Positions 17,472 through 28,500 of a stretch of 32,828 bases of DNA are shown here, one piece after another. A program made the translations under genes and the position numbers. The DNA lies in contig JAEUML010000359.1 in NCBI GenBank assembly GCA_016792785.1, positions 1-32,828 of the forward strand, in the 5' to 3' direction. Positions within the stretch are counted from its first letter, which is position 1; each line of letters begins with the position of its first letter. Source of the DNA: Alphaproteobacteria bacterium. Lineage in GTDB: Bacteria > Pseudomonadota > Alphaproteobacteria > Micropepsales > Micropepsaceae. The notes beneath the pieces were generated by a model. It did no database searches and was not told the origin of the DNA. It saw only the letters and a list, made by a program, of their open reading frames with translations.

Positions 17472-18793
17472 TGGTCCTCAGGCTTGGCAACGGACGGCAG
17501 CAATCGGGGCGGCCGGGCAAAGGCGGCGTCGTCGCCGCGCTCGACGTCGGTACCACGAAGGTCGCCTGTCTGATCGCCAAGCCGATGAGCGGGGGTGAAG
17601 GACGCCTGCCGCAGCTGAAAGTCTTGGGCGTCGGCCACCACGCGAGCCGCGGTGTGCGTTCCGGCACCGTCATCGACATCAACGCCGCGGAAGATTCCAT
17701 CCGTGCCGCCGTCGATGCGGCGGAGCGTCAGGCCGGCGTGACCTTGAAAGAGGTCGTCGTGGGCATCGCATGCGGTCAGCCGCAGAGTCGTACAATCAAC
17801 GTCGAGGTCTCGATCGCCGGTCACGAAGTGGGCGATGAGGACCTGAGGCGCGCTTTCGCGACGGGCCGTTCCCAAGTTCCGAACGCCGAGCGCGAGATCA
17901 TTCATTGCGTGCCGGGGTCCTATGCGATCGACGGCAGCCGGGGTATCCGCAATCCGCGCGGCATGGTGGGCGATACGCTGGGCGTGTCGATGCATGCGAT
18001 CACCGCGGCCTCTGGCCCGATCCGCAACCTCGTGACCTGCATCGGGCGCTGCCATCTAAACGTGGCGGGGCGGGCGGCCACGGCTTACGCGACGGGCCTT
18101 TCAACGCTCGTTTCGGACGAAATGGACTTAGGTGCGACCGTCATCGACATGGGCGGTGGCACGACCTCGATCTCTGTGTTCTTCGATGGCGTTCTGGTGT
18201 TCGCAGACGTGCTGCCGGTCGGCGGCAACCATGTGACGAGCGATATTGCGCGCGGGCTCTCGACGTCGCTTGCGAATGCGGAACGGCTCAAAACCTTGCA
18301 TGGCAGCGCGTTAACGGGTCCGAACGACGGGCGCGACATGGTTCAGGTCGCCCATCTCGGCGAAGACGATCCCGACAGCGACAGCGAGATTCCGCGCTCC
18401 GTCCTGACGGGCATCATCGGGCCCCGGCTCGAAGAGACGTTCGAATTGGTGCGCGACCGGCTGATCGATTGCGGGCTCACTTCGATTTCGGGACGCCGCG
18501 TTGTGCTGACGGGCGGCGCCTCGCAGATGAACGGCGCGCGTGAAGTGGCTTCGCGGGTTCTTTCCAAACAAGTCCGGCTTGGCCGGCCGACGCGGCTCTC
18601 GGGTCACGGGGACACGGCGGCGACGGCATCGTTCTCGGCGTGTGCGGGGCTTGCGCTGTGGGCGGCGCAGCGTCCGGCGGATGCGCAAAATCTTCGCGAT
18701 GAGGCGGACATCCCACAACTTGCGTATGGTACGACTGATAACGTGCCGAACGGATTCAAGGGACTGACGCGCTGGATCAAAGAGAATTTTTAA
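17471..18793 (+). CDS. ftsA: Cell division protein FtsA
   Basis: A 440-residue actin-like ATPase that tethers FtsZ to the membrane. Phosphate-1 motif DVGTTKVACLIA begins at residue 25, phosphate-2 motif DMGGGTTSISVF at 226, and an adenosine-type motif TGGASQMNGAREVA follows. The C terminus, GFKGLTRWIKENF, is the conserved amphipathic membrane-targeting helix. I choose ATG 17471 (one-base overlap with the ftsQ stop, AGGGAA at 17460-17465); a TTG three bases earlier is possible. A 102-bp gap then precedes ftsZ. Confidence 0.97.
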   Translation: MVLRLGNGRQQSGRPGKGGVVAALDVGTTKVACLIAKPMSGGEGRLPQLKVLGVGHHASRGVRSGTVIDINAAEDSIRAAVDAAERQAGVTLKEVVVGIACGQPQSRTINVEVSIAGHEVGDEDLRRAFATGRSQVPNAEREIIHCVPGSYAIDGSRGIRNPRGMVGDTLGVSMHAITAASGPIRNLVTCIGRCHLNVAGRAATAYATGLSTLVSDEMDLGATVIDMGGGTTSISVFFDGVLVFADVLPVGGNHVTSDIARGLSTSLANAERLKTLHGSALTGPNDGRDMVQVAHLGEDDPDSDSEIPRSVLTGIIGPRLEETFELVRDRLIDCGLTSISGRRVVLTGGASQMNGAREVASRVLSKQVRLGRPTRLSGHGDTAATASFSACAGLALWAAQRPADAQNLRDEADIPQLAYGTTDNVPNGFKGLTRWIKENF

Positions 18794-18895
18794 CCGTTTC
18801 CGGCGCATGAGTAGACAAGAACGGCAGCGTGGAGAAACCGCGCGCCAGGTGGACGTGTCGACATAAGGGAAGGTGGCTCGATTGGAGAATTAGAG
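18794..18895 (+). promoter_or_regulatory. ftsA-ftsZ intergenic leader
   Basis: This 102-bp gap contrasts with the overlapping junctions upstream and would allow separate control of ftsZ. It contains one TTAACC half-site right at the ftsA stop (18791 onward), reminiscent of a CtrA half-site but without the second half at the proper spacing. A GGAG near the ftsZ start serves as ribosome-binding site. No convincing -35/-10 pair or terminator is seen. Confidence 0.35.
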
Positions 18896-20461
18896 ATGGC
18901 CATCAACCTGACGGCGCCGGACTTTACGGAACTCAAGCCCCGCATCCTCGTGTTCGGCGTGGGCGGCGCGGGCGGCAACGCCGTCAACAATATGGTCGCC
19001 TCGAAACTCGAAGGCGTCGAATTCCTGGTGGCGAACACCGACGCCCAGGCGCTCGTCCATTCGAAAGCCGAACACCGGCTGCAACTCGGTTCCGAACTCA
19101 CGCAAGGCTTGGGCGCAGGCTCGCGTCCCGACGTCGGCGAAGCGGCGGCCGAAGAAAGCGCCGACGACATCAAGCGCGCGCTCGAATCCAGCCACATGGT
19201 CTTCATCACCGCCGGCATGGGCGGCGGCACCGGCACGGGTGCGGCACCCGTCATCGCCAAGCTCGCGCGCGAGATGGGCGTGCTGACCGTGGGCGTCGTG
19301 ACGAAGCCGTTTTCGTTCGAAGGCCAGCGCCGCATGCGCATCGCGGAAGAGGGGATCGACAAGCTCAAAGGTTTCGTCGACACGCTGATCGTCATCCCGA
19401 ACCAGAATTTGTTCCGTATCGCCAACGAAAAGACGACCTTCGCCAAGGCCTTCGAGCAGGCGGACGAAGTGCTCTACGCGGGCGTGCGTGGGGTCACCGA
19501 TCTGATGGTGATGCCGGGTCTTATCAATCTCGACTTCGCCGACGTGCGCACCGTCATGTCCGAAATGGGCACGGCGATGATGGGCATGGGCGAAGCGGAA
19601 GGCGAGCGGCGCGCGATCGAGGCGGCAGAGGCCGCGATCTCGAACCCGCTGCTCGACGTGTCGTCGATGAAGGGGGCGAAGGGCGTGCTCATCAACATCA
19701 CCGGCGGCATGGACCTCACGCTGTACGAAGTGGACGAGGCGGCGAACAAGATCCGCCAAGAGGTCGATCCGGACGCGAACATCATCGTGGGCTCGACGTT
19801 CGACGAACGGCTGAACGGGCGCATGCGCGTGTCGGTCGTCGCGACCGGTATCGCGACCGAGGTGAAGAGCCAATCGTCGCCTGTGCGCACGTCGGCGTCG
19901 GTCGACGTGAACCGGCGTTCGTCGTCTTCCGCGGTTTCATCGTCCGTTTCACAACCGGTTGCGGTGAGCGCGATCGCGTCGCCCGCGATTTCGCATCCGG
20001 TGCATTCGATGCAGAGCGAGATCGTGCAATCGGGGCTTGCAAGCGAGGACGAGGACGAAATCCTGACGCACGACATCGACCAGAGCCGCGCGCTGCCTTC
20101 GGTCGAGAGCCATGTGTTCGACCGTACGATCATCCAATCCGCCGGGCCGGAGCCGCGCTCGCGCGAGCCGCAACGGTCGCGGGCCTTGCCGCCGCAGTTG
20201 CAACCGCAGCAGATGGAGAAGAGGACAGGCTTCTCGATGTTCGGCATCACGATCGGTGTCGCGCAGCCGAAGAAATCACCGCTGCACCGCCCGAGCGCGT
20301 CGCCTTCATCGATGCGGCTTACGCCAGAACCTTCATCGCCTTTCGCCGCCGAAACGCCGCGCCAGATCAGTCCGCAAAAGCCGGCCAAAACGAGCGAGGG
20401 CCTGAATGCCGTGGACGACGAACTCGAGATTCCGGCGTTCCTGCGTCGCCAGGTGAACTAA
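18896..20461 (+). CDS. ftsZ: Cell division GTPase FtsZ
   Basis: A 521-residue tubulin homologue that forms the Z ring. The N-terminal nucleotide-binding region reads [13 protein letters not shown] (from residue 21); the tubulin signature GGGTGTG lies at 109-115, and the T7 catalytic loop NLDFADV at 211-217 supplies D213 and D216. The GTPase fold ends near residue 320 and is followed by a ~180-residue low-complexity linker rich in Ser, Val, Gln and Pro. The C-terminal peptide [11 protein letters not shown] is the FtsA/partner-binding tail in its alphaproteobacterial form. The length is close to other alphaproteobacterial FtsZ proteins with long linkers. The gene that follows is not lpxC, as it commonly is in this class. 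Confidence 0.98.
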   Translation: MAINLTAPDFTELKPRILVFGVGGAGGNAVNNMVASKLEGVEFLVANTDAQALVHSKAEHRLQLGSELTQGLGAGSRPDVGEAAAEESADDIKRALESSHMVFITAGMGGGTGTGAAPVIAKLAREMGVLTVGVVTKPFSFEGQRRMRIAEEGIDKLKGFVDTLIVIPNQNLFRIANEKTTFAKAFEQADEVLYAGVRGVTDLMVMPGLINLDFADVRTVMSEMGTAMMGMGEAEGERRAIEAAEAAISNPLLDVSSMKGAKGVLINITGGMDLTLYEVDEAANKIRQEVDPDANIIVGSTFDERLNGRMRVSVVATGIATEVKSQSSPVRTSASVDVNRRSSSSAVSSSVSQPVAVSAIASPAISHPVHSMQSEIVQSGLASEDEDEILTHDIDQSRALPSVESHVFDRTIIQSAGPEPRSREPQRSRALPPQLQPQQMEKRTGFSMFGITIGVAQPKKSPLHRPSASPSSMRLTPEPSSPFAAETPRQISPQKPAKTSEGLNAVDDELEIPAFLRRQVN

Positions 20462-20477
20462 CGAGCCTGTCGGCACC

Positions 20478-20509
20478 CATTACGCGTCACGAACGAAGGC
20501 GCGTGATGC
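20478..20509 (+). terminator. Weak hairpin after ftsZ, possible terminator
   Basis: CATTACGCG (20478-20486) can pair with CGCGTGATG (20500-20508) with one G-T pair. An alternative register pairs GCGTCACG (20484-20491) with CGTGATGC (20502-20509). Only a short ATTTG follows, not a T-run, so intrinsic termination is doubtful. Its position 17 bp past the ftsZ stop fits a 3' end hairpin. Confidence 0.3.
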
Positions 20510-20544
20510 AGATTTGTCCCTACAATTGATAGTCGGACGCGCGC

Positions 20545-20560
20545 GGATTAACGCTAATCC
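20545..20560. promoter_or_regulatory. Inverted repeat GGATTA-ACGC-TAATCC upstream of tpsB, possible operator
   Basis: A perfect 6-bp inverted repeat with a 4-bp spacer, about 200 bp before the tpsB start and inside the likely promoter region. A TTGATA at 20526-20531 could act as a -35 element, in which case the repeat would cover the -10 area. A dimeric regulator site is an inference from symmetry and position only. Confidence 0.3.
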
Positions 20561-20666
20561 ACGTGTTCAGCTTAATTGTTATGTGTCGTTTTTGCAGCGT
20601 TCGATGCCCTCTCTGCGTGCTCAACCAGGGATAGATTGAAGGTCCAGGCGAACTCTGTGCGATATT

Positions 20667-20744
20667 TTCCCCTGGGGAAGGCAAGAGAGCTTTGGGGGCT
20701 CTCAAGCCTGGCGGCAGTTGGGAGCCGCCTACAACTGGGGGATG
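20667..20744 (+). promoter_or_regulatory. Structured 5' leader of tpsB (three stem-loops next to the ribosome-binding site)
   Basis: Three perfect stems follow each other. The first is TTCCCC-T-GGGGAA (20667-20679). The second is GGC-AA-GAGAGC, loop TTTGGGG, GCTCTC-AA-GCC (20680-20708), a nine-pair stem with a symmetric AA/AA internal loop. The third is GGCGGC, loop AGTTGGGA, GCCGCC (20710-20729). The loop bases AGTTG (20716-20720) are complementary to CAACT at 20732-20736, directly before the GGGGGAT ribosome-binding site. The pairings allow either a tight pseudoknot or two exclusive folds. I do not recognise a known riboswitch family; canonical c-di-GMP, TPP, cobalamin and SAM core motifs are absent. 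Confidence 0.5.
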
Positions 20745-20746
20745 AG

Positions 20747-22513
20747 ATGGGGGGCTCGCGTGCCGGCCGTGGCGTAACGGCTTGGTCTCGTTGCGAACTT
20801 GTACCTCGCAAGACAGTTCGGACTCGCGCGGCGATTTGGGGGATCGTCGTTGCGGGTCTGACTGTTTTTGCAGCGCCGGCGCTGGCACAAACTGCGCCCG
20901 GCCAGATTGAGCGCGAATTTGAAGGCAAGAACAAAACGTCGAAGACGCCTTCGACGATCACGGTGCCTGCGCTCGACCGACAGGGACCGCCGGCGAATGC
21001 GGAACAGATTCGTTTCGTGCTCAAGGGCGTCGACATCGACGGCAATAGTGTCCTCTCGGACGCACAACTCGGACAGCCTTTCGCCTCGTTGATCGGCAGC
21101 GAAGTATCGCTCGCCCAGATGTTCGCGGCGTCGAACGACATCACGCGCATGTATGTGAAGGCCGGCTATGCGCTGTCGCTCGCGTTCGTGCCGGCGCAAG
21201 AAGTGAAAGACGGACTCGTTCGCGTCCGCGTCATCGAAGGCTATATCGGCGACGTCGAGTTCCAGGATTCGCGTTCCTTCCACAGCAAGTTGTGGAACGG
21301 CTTCGCGCGGCGCCTGATGGCGTCGCGGCCACTGAAGACGAAGGATTTGGAGCGCTATCTTCTGCTTGCCAACGATCTCGCCGGTGTCGAGGTCAAGAGC
21401 GTGTTTGAGCGCATGGACGGCGATCCGGGCGCAACCAAACTCGTGATGATGATCGAGCGTAAGCTGGTCGATGCCGGGATCGAGGTAAACAATCGCGGTT
21501 CGAAGGCAGTTGGGCCGTACCGTGTGCAGGTGCAGGCTGCGCTGAACAATCTGCTCGGCGCAGAGGAGCGCCTTGCACTTTTTGGCGTGCGGGTGCCGGA
21601 CGGCGAAGAGCTCGCGTATCTCGCAGGACGCTTCGAGTTACCGCTGACGAGCGATGGGCTTGGCATGAGCTTCGACGTGTCGCGGTCGCACTCGAAAGTC
21701 GGCACGCCCGTCATGGTGCTGATCGACTATCAGACCGACGGCTGGGTCGGCGATCTTTCGTTCACCTATCCCTGGATACGCTCGCGCGCACAGAACCTCT
21801 ATTTCTCGCTCGGCCTGACGTACAAAGATTTGACCGCCGACATTCTGGCGACGGACTATACGCACGACACGATTACGAAGATCGTGGCCGGCGCCGATTA
21901 CGACACGCATGACCGGTGGGGCGGGTTGCTGCAAGCCGCCGCCTCGCTGCATGTCGGTCTCGACGTGTTCGACGCGACGCAATCGAACGATCCCAAGGCG
22001 AGCCGTCTCGGCGCGTCGGGCGAGTTCATCCGGCTGGAAGCGTATGCCTCGCGTCTTCAGTCTCTTCAACGTTGGCCGTTCCTGCAGCTCTACGGCGAGT
22101 TGTCGGCGCAGGTGGCCGACGGCTCGCTGCTTGTTTCGGAACAATGCGGCTATGGCGGCGGTCATATCGGGCGGGCGTTCGATCCGTTCGAGATTTCCGG
22201 CGACCACTGCATCAAGGGCTTGGCCGAAGTCCGTTACGACCTGCCGATGAACGGTTGGGCGAACGATTGGGCAATCAACATGCTGCAATTCTATGGGCTC
22301 GCCGACTTCGGCTACGTGCTGAAGAGCGGTGACCTGCTGCCGCCGGACAAGCGCAGCGATGCGGGGGCGTCGCTCGGGCTTGGCATGCGCTGGCGCGCGC
22401 TCGACCATGTGTCGGGACTTGTTGAGGTCGTGCAACCGGTCGGTCTCGGCGTCGCATTCGAGGATGGTGAGAAGAACGCGCGCGTCTTCTTCGGATTGTC
22501 GGTGGATTATTGA
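20747..22513 (+). CDS. Two-partner secretion outer-membrane transporter (TpsB, ShlB/FhaC family)
   Basis: A 588-residue protein that should export the adjacent exoprotein across the outer membrane. The N terminus is long and basic, then hydrophobic (AAIWGIVVAGLTVFAAPALAQ), with predicted signal cleavage near residue 48. Residues ~84-165 (IRFVLKGVDIDGNSVLSDAQ ... VRVIEGYIGDVEF) form the first POTRA, and a second ShlB-type POTRA follows (YLLLANDLAGVEVKSVF). The remainder is a beta-barrel rich in alternating aromatic strands. GRAFDPFEISGDHC near residue 475 aligns with the conserved loop-6 region, though the usual R-G-[FY] reads R-A-F. The protein ends in an aromatic residue (SVDY), as barrels do. 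Start: ATG 20747 behind GGGGGAT; the open frame extends upstream to 20576 but through the structured leader. Confidence 0.9.
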   Translation: MGGSRAGRGVTAWSRCELVPRKTVRTRAAIWGIVVAGLTVFAAPALAQTAPGQIEREFEGKNKTSKTPSTITVPALDRQGPPANAEQIRFVLKGVDIDGNSVLSDAQLGQPFASLIGSEVSLAQMFAASNDITRMYVKAGYALSLAFVPAQEVKDGLVRVRVIEGYIGDVEFQDSRSFHSKLWNGFARRLMASRPLKTKDLERYLLLANDLAGVEVKSVFERMDGDPGATKLVMMIERKLVDAGIEVNNRGSKAVGPYRVQVQAALNNLLGAEERLALFGVRVPDGEELAYLAGRFELPLTSDGLGMSFDVSRSHSKVGTPVMVLIDYQTDGWVGDLSFTYPWIRSRAQNLYFSLGLTYKDLTADILATDYTHDTITKIVAGADYDTHDRWGGLLQAAASLHVGLDVFDATQSNDPKASRLGASGEFIRLEAYASRLQSLQRWPFLQLYGELSAQVADGSLLVSEQCGYGGGHIGRAFDPFEISGDHCIKGLAEVRYDLPMNGWANDWAINMLQFYGLADFGYVLKSGDLLPPDKRSDAGASLGLGMRWRALDHVSGLVEVVQPVGLGVAFEDGEKNARVFFGLSVDY

Positions 22514-22523
22514 AGTGATGGGG

Positions 22524-22535
22524 CGCCCGCGGGCG
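22524..22535 (+). promoter_or_regulatory. GC-rich palindrome in the tpsB-tpsA gap
   Basis: CGCCCGCGGGCG is a perfect 12-bp palindrome beginning 11 bp after the tpsB stop. As RNA it could form a four-pair GC stem with a CGCG loop, possibly tuning transcription or mRNA decay between transporter and exoprotein. Function is a guess. Confidence 0.25.
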
Positions 22536-22578
22536 GGGAATTCGCGGTGCGTAACGTGAGACTGTTGGGGGGAATGCC

Positions 22579-25500
22579 ATGAAGCGCTTGGCGCTCGGCG
22601 GGCAACATGCGTCGCTTGCTCGCAAATTGACGGGACGGAGCCTCAAGCTTGCGCTGTTTGCAGGCGCGAGCGCGATCACGCTGGCCTCATTCGCGCTGGC
22701 CGGACCCGAAGGCGGCACGGTCGTCGACGGCGCGGCCGTGATTTCCAAGCCCACGACGACAACGACCCAAATCGACCAGTCCACGAACAAAGCCATCATC
22801 GACTGGAAGAGCTTCAACGTCGGCAAGGACGAACAAGCGATCTTCAATCAGCCGAATTCGGCGTCGGTCACGCTGAACCGCATCTTCGACGCCGATCCCT
22901 CAATCATCGCGGGATTGGTCAGCGCCAACGGGCACCTCATCCTCATCAATGCCAACGGCATGGTGTTCGAGAACGGCGCGACCGTGAACACCGCCGGGCT
23001 GATCGCGACAACTGCCGACATCTCGAATAGCGACTTCATGGCGGGCAACTACCGCTTTGAAACTCCTGGGTCGGCGAACGCTTCGATCGTCAACAACGGC
23101 CTGATCACTGCGGAAGAGGGTGGCGTCGTCGCCTTTGTGGCGCCTTCGGTGAGGAATTCGGGCGTCATCCAGGCCAAGCTCGGCAAGGTGGCGCTCGGCG
23201 CCGGCCACACATTCGTGCTCGACCTCTACGGCGACAATTTGATCTCGTTCCCCGTGTCGGCGGAGATCGCAACGCAACTCGTCGGCCAGGAGGGCAAGGC
23301 GCTGATCGAGGCGGGCGGTACGATCGAAGCGGGCTCGGTGCAACTGACGGCACGTGCGGCGCGCGGTCTCATCGACAACGTCATCAACGTCGACGGCGAG
23401 ATCATCGCTTCCGGCGTCAAGCAGACCGGCGGCTCCACGTTCCTGACCGGCGGCACGTTCGATCCGTTGCGCCACGACACGCACGCTGTCGCGCGCATCG
23501 ACGATGCAGCCGGCGGTGGCGGCAGCGGCGCACTCGCCGGCTATGGCGGGCGCATCGTCATCGATGGCGGGGCGAATAACGTCAACATCGCAGGCTCGCT
23601 CAGCGCTTCAGGCGCGACGGGCGGCTCGATCTCCGTCAGCGGCAACAACGTGACGGCGGGCGGCTCGATCGCGGCCAACGGGGCTACGGGCGCGGGTGGC
23701 AGCGTGTCGATCGACGCACGGAATTTTGCCGCCTTGACCGGCACCATATCGGCAAACGGTGCGGTGGGCGGCAGCGTCAACGTCAACGCGAGCAATTTGC
23801 TCACCGCCGGCGCGATCTCAGCCGACGGTTCGTCCGGCATGGGCGGTGCGATTACGCTTGCCGCGCGCGAGCGGCAGATCGCGACCAGCGCGACGCAGGT
23901 CTCAGCCTCGGGCGCGGCGGGCGGCGGCACGATCAGCGCGAGCGGTGGGACGGGGCTCTTCACCTCCGGCAACTACAAGGCGACTTCGTCTTCGGGTGCG
24001 GGCGGCAGCGTTGCGATCGGCGGCGCGGACATCAAGATGATCGACGCAAAAGTCGACGCATCGGGCGCGACGGCGGGAGGATCGATCGCGGTCGGCTTCA
24101 CGGGTGCGGGCGACTCCCGCTTGATCAACGCAGAGAAGATTTTGGTGTCGCCGACCTCGACGTTCAGCGCCGATGCGACGGCGAACGGCGACGGCGGGAG
24201 CGTCGTCTTCTGGTCGAATCTCTCGACCGACTTCATGGGTTCGATGACGGCGAAGGGCGGGGCGCTCGGCGGCGACGGCGGGTTCCTCGAAGTGTCGTCA
24301 AAGGGCGAGATCGGGTTCTGGGGCTTGGGCGACGCGTCGGCGGCGAATGGTGCCTCGGGTCAGCTGTTGCTCGACCCGAAGAACATCGTCGTGTCGTCCA
24401 CGGGCGGCGTGATGCCGAGCTATGAGCTTATCGATCCGGGTTCGGGCTCGACCACGTTCGGCGGCAATGTCGCAGCTCTTGCCAACGGCAACACGGTTGT
24501 CACCTCGACAGGCGACGATACGGTCGCAAGCAATTCGGGCGCCGTTTTCCTCTATAATACGACGACGGGCGCATTGGTCAGCATGATCACCGGCTCGCGC
24601 GCGGACGACGCGATCGGCTCGGGTGGGATCACGGTTCTGTCCAGCGGCAATTTCGTGTTCGCGAGTTCGAACTGGGACAACGCGGCAGCCGCCACAAATG
24701 CGGGCGCGGTTACGTTCGGCAACGGGACGACAGGCGTCTCTGGTGTCGTGTCGGCTGCGAATTCGCTGGTCGGCGCAGCGTCGAACATGAACGTGGGTTC
24801 GGGCGGCGTGACGGCGCTCTCGAACGGAAGTTATGTTGTAAGTTCGCCGAACTGGGACAGTGCCAACAACAATGTCGGCGCAGTGACCTGGGGCAACGGT
24901 ACGACAGGCATCTTCGGTACGGTGTCGGCGGCGAATTCGCTTGTCGGGTCGGCGACGGACGATCAGGTCGGCTCGGGCGGCATCACGGCGCTTTCGAACG
25001 GCAATTACGTCGTGCGCAGCCTGTTGTGGAACAACGGTGCGACGACAGATGCAGGCGCGGTGACTTGGGGCAACGGACTCGGCGGCACTGTGGGGGCGGT
25101 GTCGGCGGCGAACTCGCTGGTAGGCTCGGCCAACAACGATCAGATCGGTTCCAACGGCGTCACGGCGCTGACCAACGGCAACTACGTCGTGGCGTCGTCG
25201 TCGTGGAACAACGGTGCGACGACTGACGCTGGCGCAGTAACGTGGGGCAACGGCCTTGGCGGCACGGTCGGCACGCTCTCGGCGGCAAATTCACTTGTCG
25301 GCACCACAACGAACAACAATGTGGGTTCGGGCGGGGTCGTGGCGCTGTCGAACGGCAACTTTGTCGCGCTCAGCCCGAACTGGGACGGCGCGAACCAAAA
25401 CGTCGGCGCGGTCACGTGGGGCAACGGCCTCGGCGGTACCGTGGGCGGCATTTCGGCGGCGAACTCGCTCGTCGGCTCAAACACGAACGATAATATCGGC

Positions 25501-28500
25501 AGCGCCGGGGTGCGCGCGCTCACAAACGGCAACTACGTGGTCGCCTCGCCGAACTGGAACAATGGTGCGGTCAGCGACGCCGGTGCGGCAACGTGGGGCA
25601 ACGGGCTCGGCGGCACGGTCGGTACGCTTTCGAGTGCGAACTCACTTGTCGGCACGGCGACGAACAATAACGTTGGCTCCGGCGGTATTGTCGCGCTCTC
25701 GAACGGCAACTACGCTGTCGTCAGCCCTGGCTGGGACAACGGTGGCACGAACAACGTTGGCGCGGTCACTTGGGGCAATGGTACAACCGGTACCTCCGGC
25801 AATGTGGGCGCAGGCAATTCGACCACCGGCTCGACAAACGACGACCAAGTCGGCTCGGGCGGCGTCTTCGCGCTGACGAACGGCAACTATGTCATTGCCT
25901 CGCCGCTGTGGAACAACGGCGGCACCGGTGACGCCGGCGCTGCCACGTGGCGCAGCGGAACTGCGGCCTCTTCAGGCACCGTGTCGGCCGCGAATTCGCT
26001 CGTCGGAACGCGGAGCAACGACAATATCGGCTCGGGCGGCATCACGGCGCTGACCAACGGCAACTATGTGGTCGTCAGCCCGAACTGGGATTCCGGCGCG
26101 ATCTTCACCTCGAACCAAGGCGCGGTCACGTGGGGCAACGGCGCCACCGGCACCAGCGGCAATGTGACGAACGCGAATTCGCTCGTCGGCGCCAGCTCCG
26201 GCGATCAGGCGGGCTCAGGCGGTGTCATTGCGCTCTCGAACGGCGACTACGTTGTTTCGACACCTGGTTGGAACAACGGCTTCACGTCCGACGTCGGCGC
26301 GATCACGCTGGGCACCGGCGCAGGTGGCACGGTCGGATCTATTGCCACGGGCAACTCTATGATCGGCCCGTCGAGCGGCGCGCAGCTGAGCGCCGCGGGC
26401 GTGACCTCAACGAATGAAATCCTGGCGCGTTCGACGAGCCAGGGCACCGTGCTTGTCGGATTGACGGATCCCAACCAGCTGACGTTCGCGCGCGCGCAAG
26501 GACAAACGCTGACCGTCAATCCGGCATTTTTGACCCGTACGCTGAACACCGGAACGGCGGTGACGCTGCAAGCGTCGAACGACCTTACGGTGTCGTCCGA
26601 CATCATCGCCAACAACCCGACCGGCAACGGCGGTGCGTTGACGCTGCAGGCGGGCCGCAGCGTGCTCATCAACGCCGACATCACGACCGACAACGGCAAC
26701 CTAACGATCTTTGCCAACGATCTGCTCGCCTCGGGCGTGATCAACGCGCAGCGTGATCCCGGTTCGGCGGTGATCACAATGGGCGCTGGCGCCGACATCA
26801 ACGCTGGTACCGGCGCTGTTCGCCTTGCGATCCTTTCGGGGGCGGGCAAGACGAACACGGCTTCGGGAGATCTCACGCTGCGCAACGTGACGGCCGGCTC
26901 GATCCTGGCCGAAAATCTCGGGCCTTCGAACGGCAACACCGTGCTCGCCTCGGGTCAGCTCAACGCGAGCGGCGCGGGAACGCCGCTGGTGCTTGCGGCG
27001 CAGGGCGGCAACTTCATCAACAACGCCGGCGCGGCGGCGTTGCAGGCGCCGAACGGGCGCTGGATCGTCTATTCGCAGTCGCCTACGGCGAACACGCTTG
27101 GCGGCATCACGGGTAGCTCGCCCTACTACAACACACCGTACAATCCGGCGAACCCGACGGGCTTGGCCGCGACGGGCAACCGTTTCGCCTACACGATCGC
27201 ACCCACTCTGACGGTGACGCCGAATAACGCATCGCGCGAATACGGCAACGCGAATCCGGCGTTCACGTTTGGGGTCACGGGGCTGCTTGCCGGCGACACG
27301 CTTGCCGGGGCGGTTCAGGGCGCGCCGAACCTCAGTTCGCTCGCGGACGCGAACAGCGCCGCCGGAGGCTCCTATGCGATCAATGCGTCGCTTGGTACGC
27401 TCGCTTCGGACTACAACTACGGCTTTGCCTTTGGCGCGGGGCAGTTGACGATCACGCCAGCGCAGTTGTTCTACCTCGCCAACAGCGCGAGCCGCATCTA
27501 CGGCGACGCGAATCCCGCGCTGACCGGCACCGTCACGGGATTGAAGAACGGCGAATTGATCGAGACTGTCGCAACGGGCACTGCGACATTCACCAGCACC
27601 GCCGACGCCACGTCGAATGTCGGCAACTATGCGATCACGGGCAGCGGGCTTAGCATCATCAACTCGAACTACGTGCTGGCGCAGGCGGCGGCGAACGCGA
27701 CGGCGCTCTCGGTGACGCCCGCAACGTTGTCCTATGTCGCGAACGGGGCGTCGCGCGAGTACGGCGACGCGAATCCGACGCTCACCGGTACGGTCACCGG
27801 GTTCAAGAACAGTGACACGTTGGCGACGGCGACGACGGGTGCGCTGACGTTCACCTCGTCAGCAGACGTGTTCTCGAACGTCGGCAGCTACGCGGTCGTC
27901 GGCTCGGGTTTGAGCGCAAACAATGGCAACTATGTGTTCGTGCAGGATCCGACGAACGCGACGGCCCTTACGATCAACCCGGCCTTGCTGACCTATGTCG
28001 CGGATACGGCCTCTCGCATTTACGGCGATGCGAATCCCGCATTTTCGGGAACGGTGGCAGGCTTCAAGAACGGCGACACGCAGGGCAGCGCGACAACCGG
28101 CGCGATCACGTTCACTTCGACGGCCGATGAGACGACGAATGTCGGCACGTATGCGATCAACGGTTCGGGTCTGACCGCCAACAGCGGCAACTACACGTTC
28201 GGTCAGGCGGCATCGAACGCGACGGCGCTCAGCATCACTCCGGCGCAGCTGACCTTCTTGGCGAATGCGGCGAGCCGCGAGTACGGCGACCCGAATGGCG
28301 TGCTCACGGGTTCGGTGCTTGGCCTCAAGAACGGCGACACGATCGATCAGGTTGCTAGCGGTATTCTGACATTCGGCGGGCTGGCCGATGAGGAGTCGCC
28401 GGTCGGAACTTACGGCATCGTTGGCGGCGGCATCACGGTCACGAGCGGCAACTACCTGCCGACGTTCCTGCAGGACCCGTCGAACGCGACGGCGCTGACT

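Noticed and set aside
18788-18800. CtrA binding site before ftsZ
   Set aside because: Only one TTAACC half-site; no second half at the required spacing.
20667-20744. Canonical c-di-GMP-I riboswitch upstream of tpsB
   Set aside because: The hairpin with GGCAA and AAGCC is superficially similar, but the conserved CACGCACAGGGCAAACC and GGACGCAAAGCC core is missing.
20576-20746. Upstream extension of the tpsB frame
   Set aside because: It passes through the stem-loop leader; the signal peptide is positioned correctly from ATG 20747.
24616-26388. CRISPR-like array
   Set aside because: The periodic repeats are in-frame protein repeats with diverged DNA, ~177-bp period and no unique spacers.
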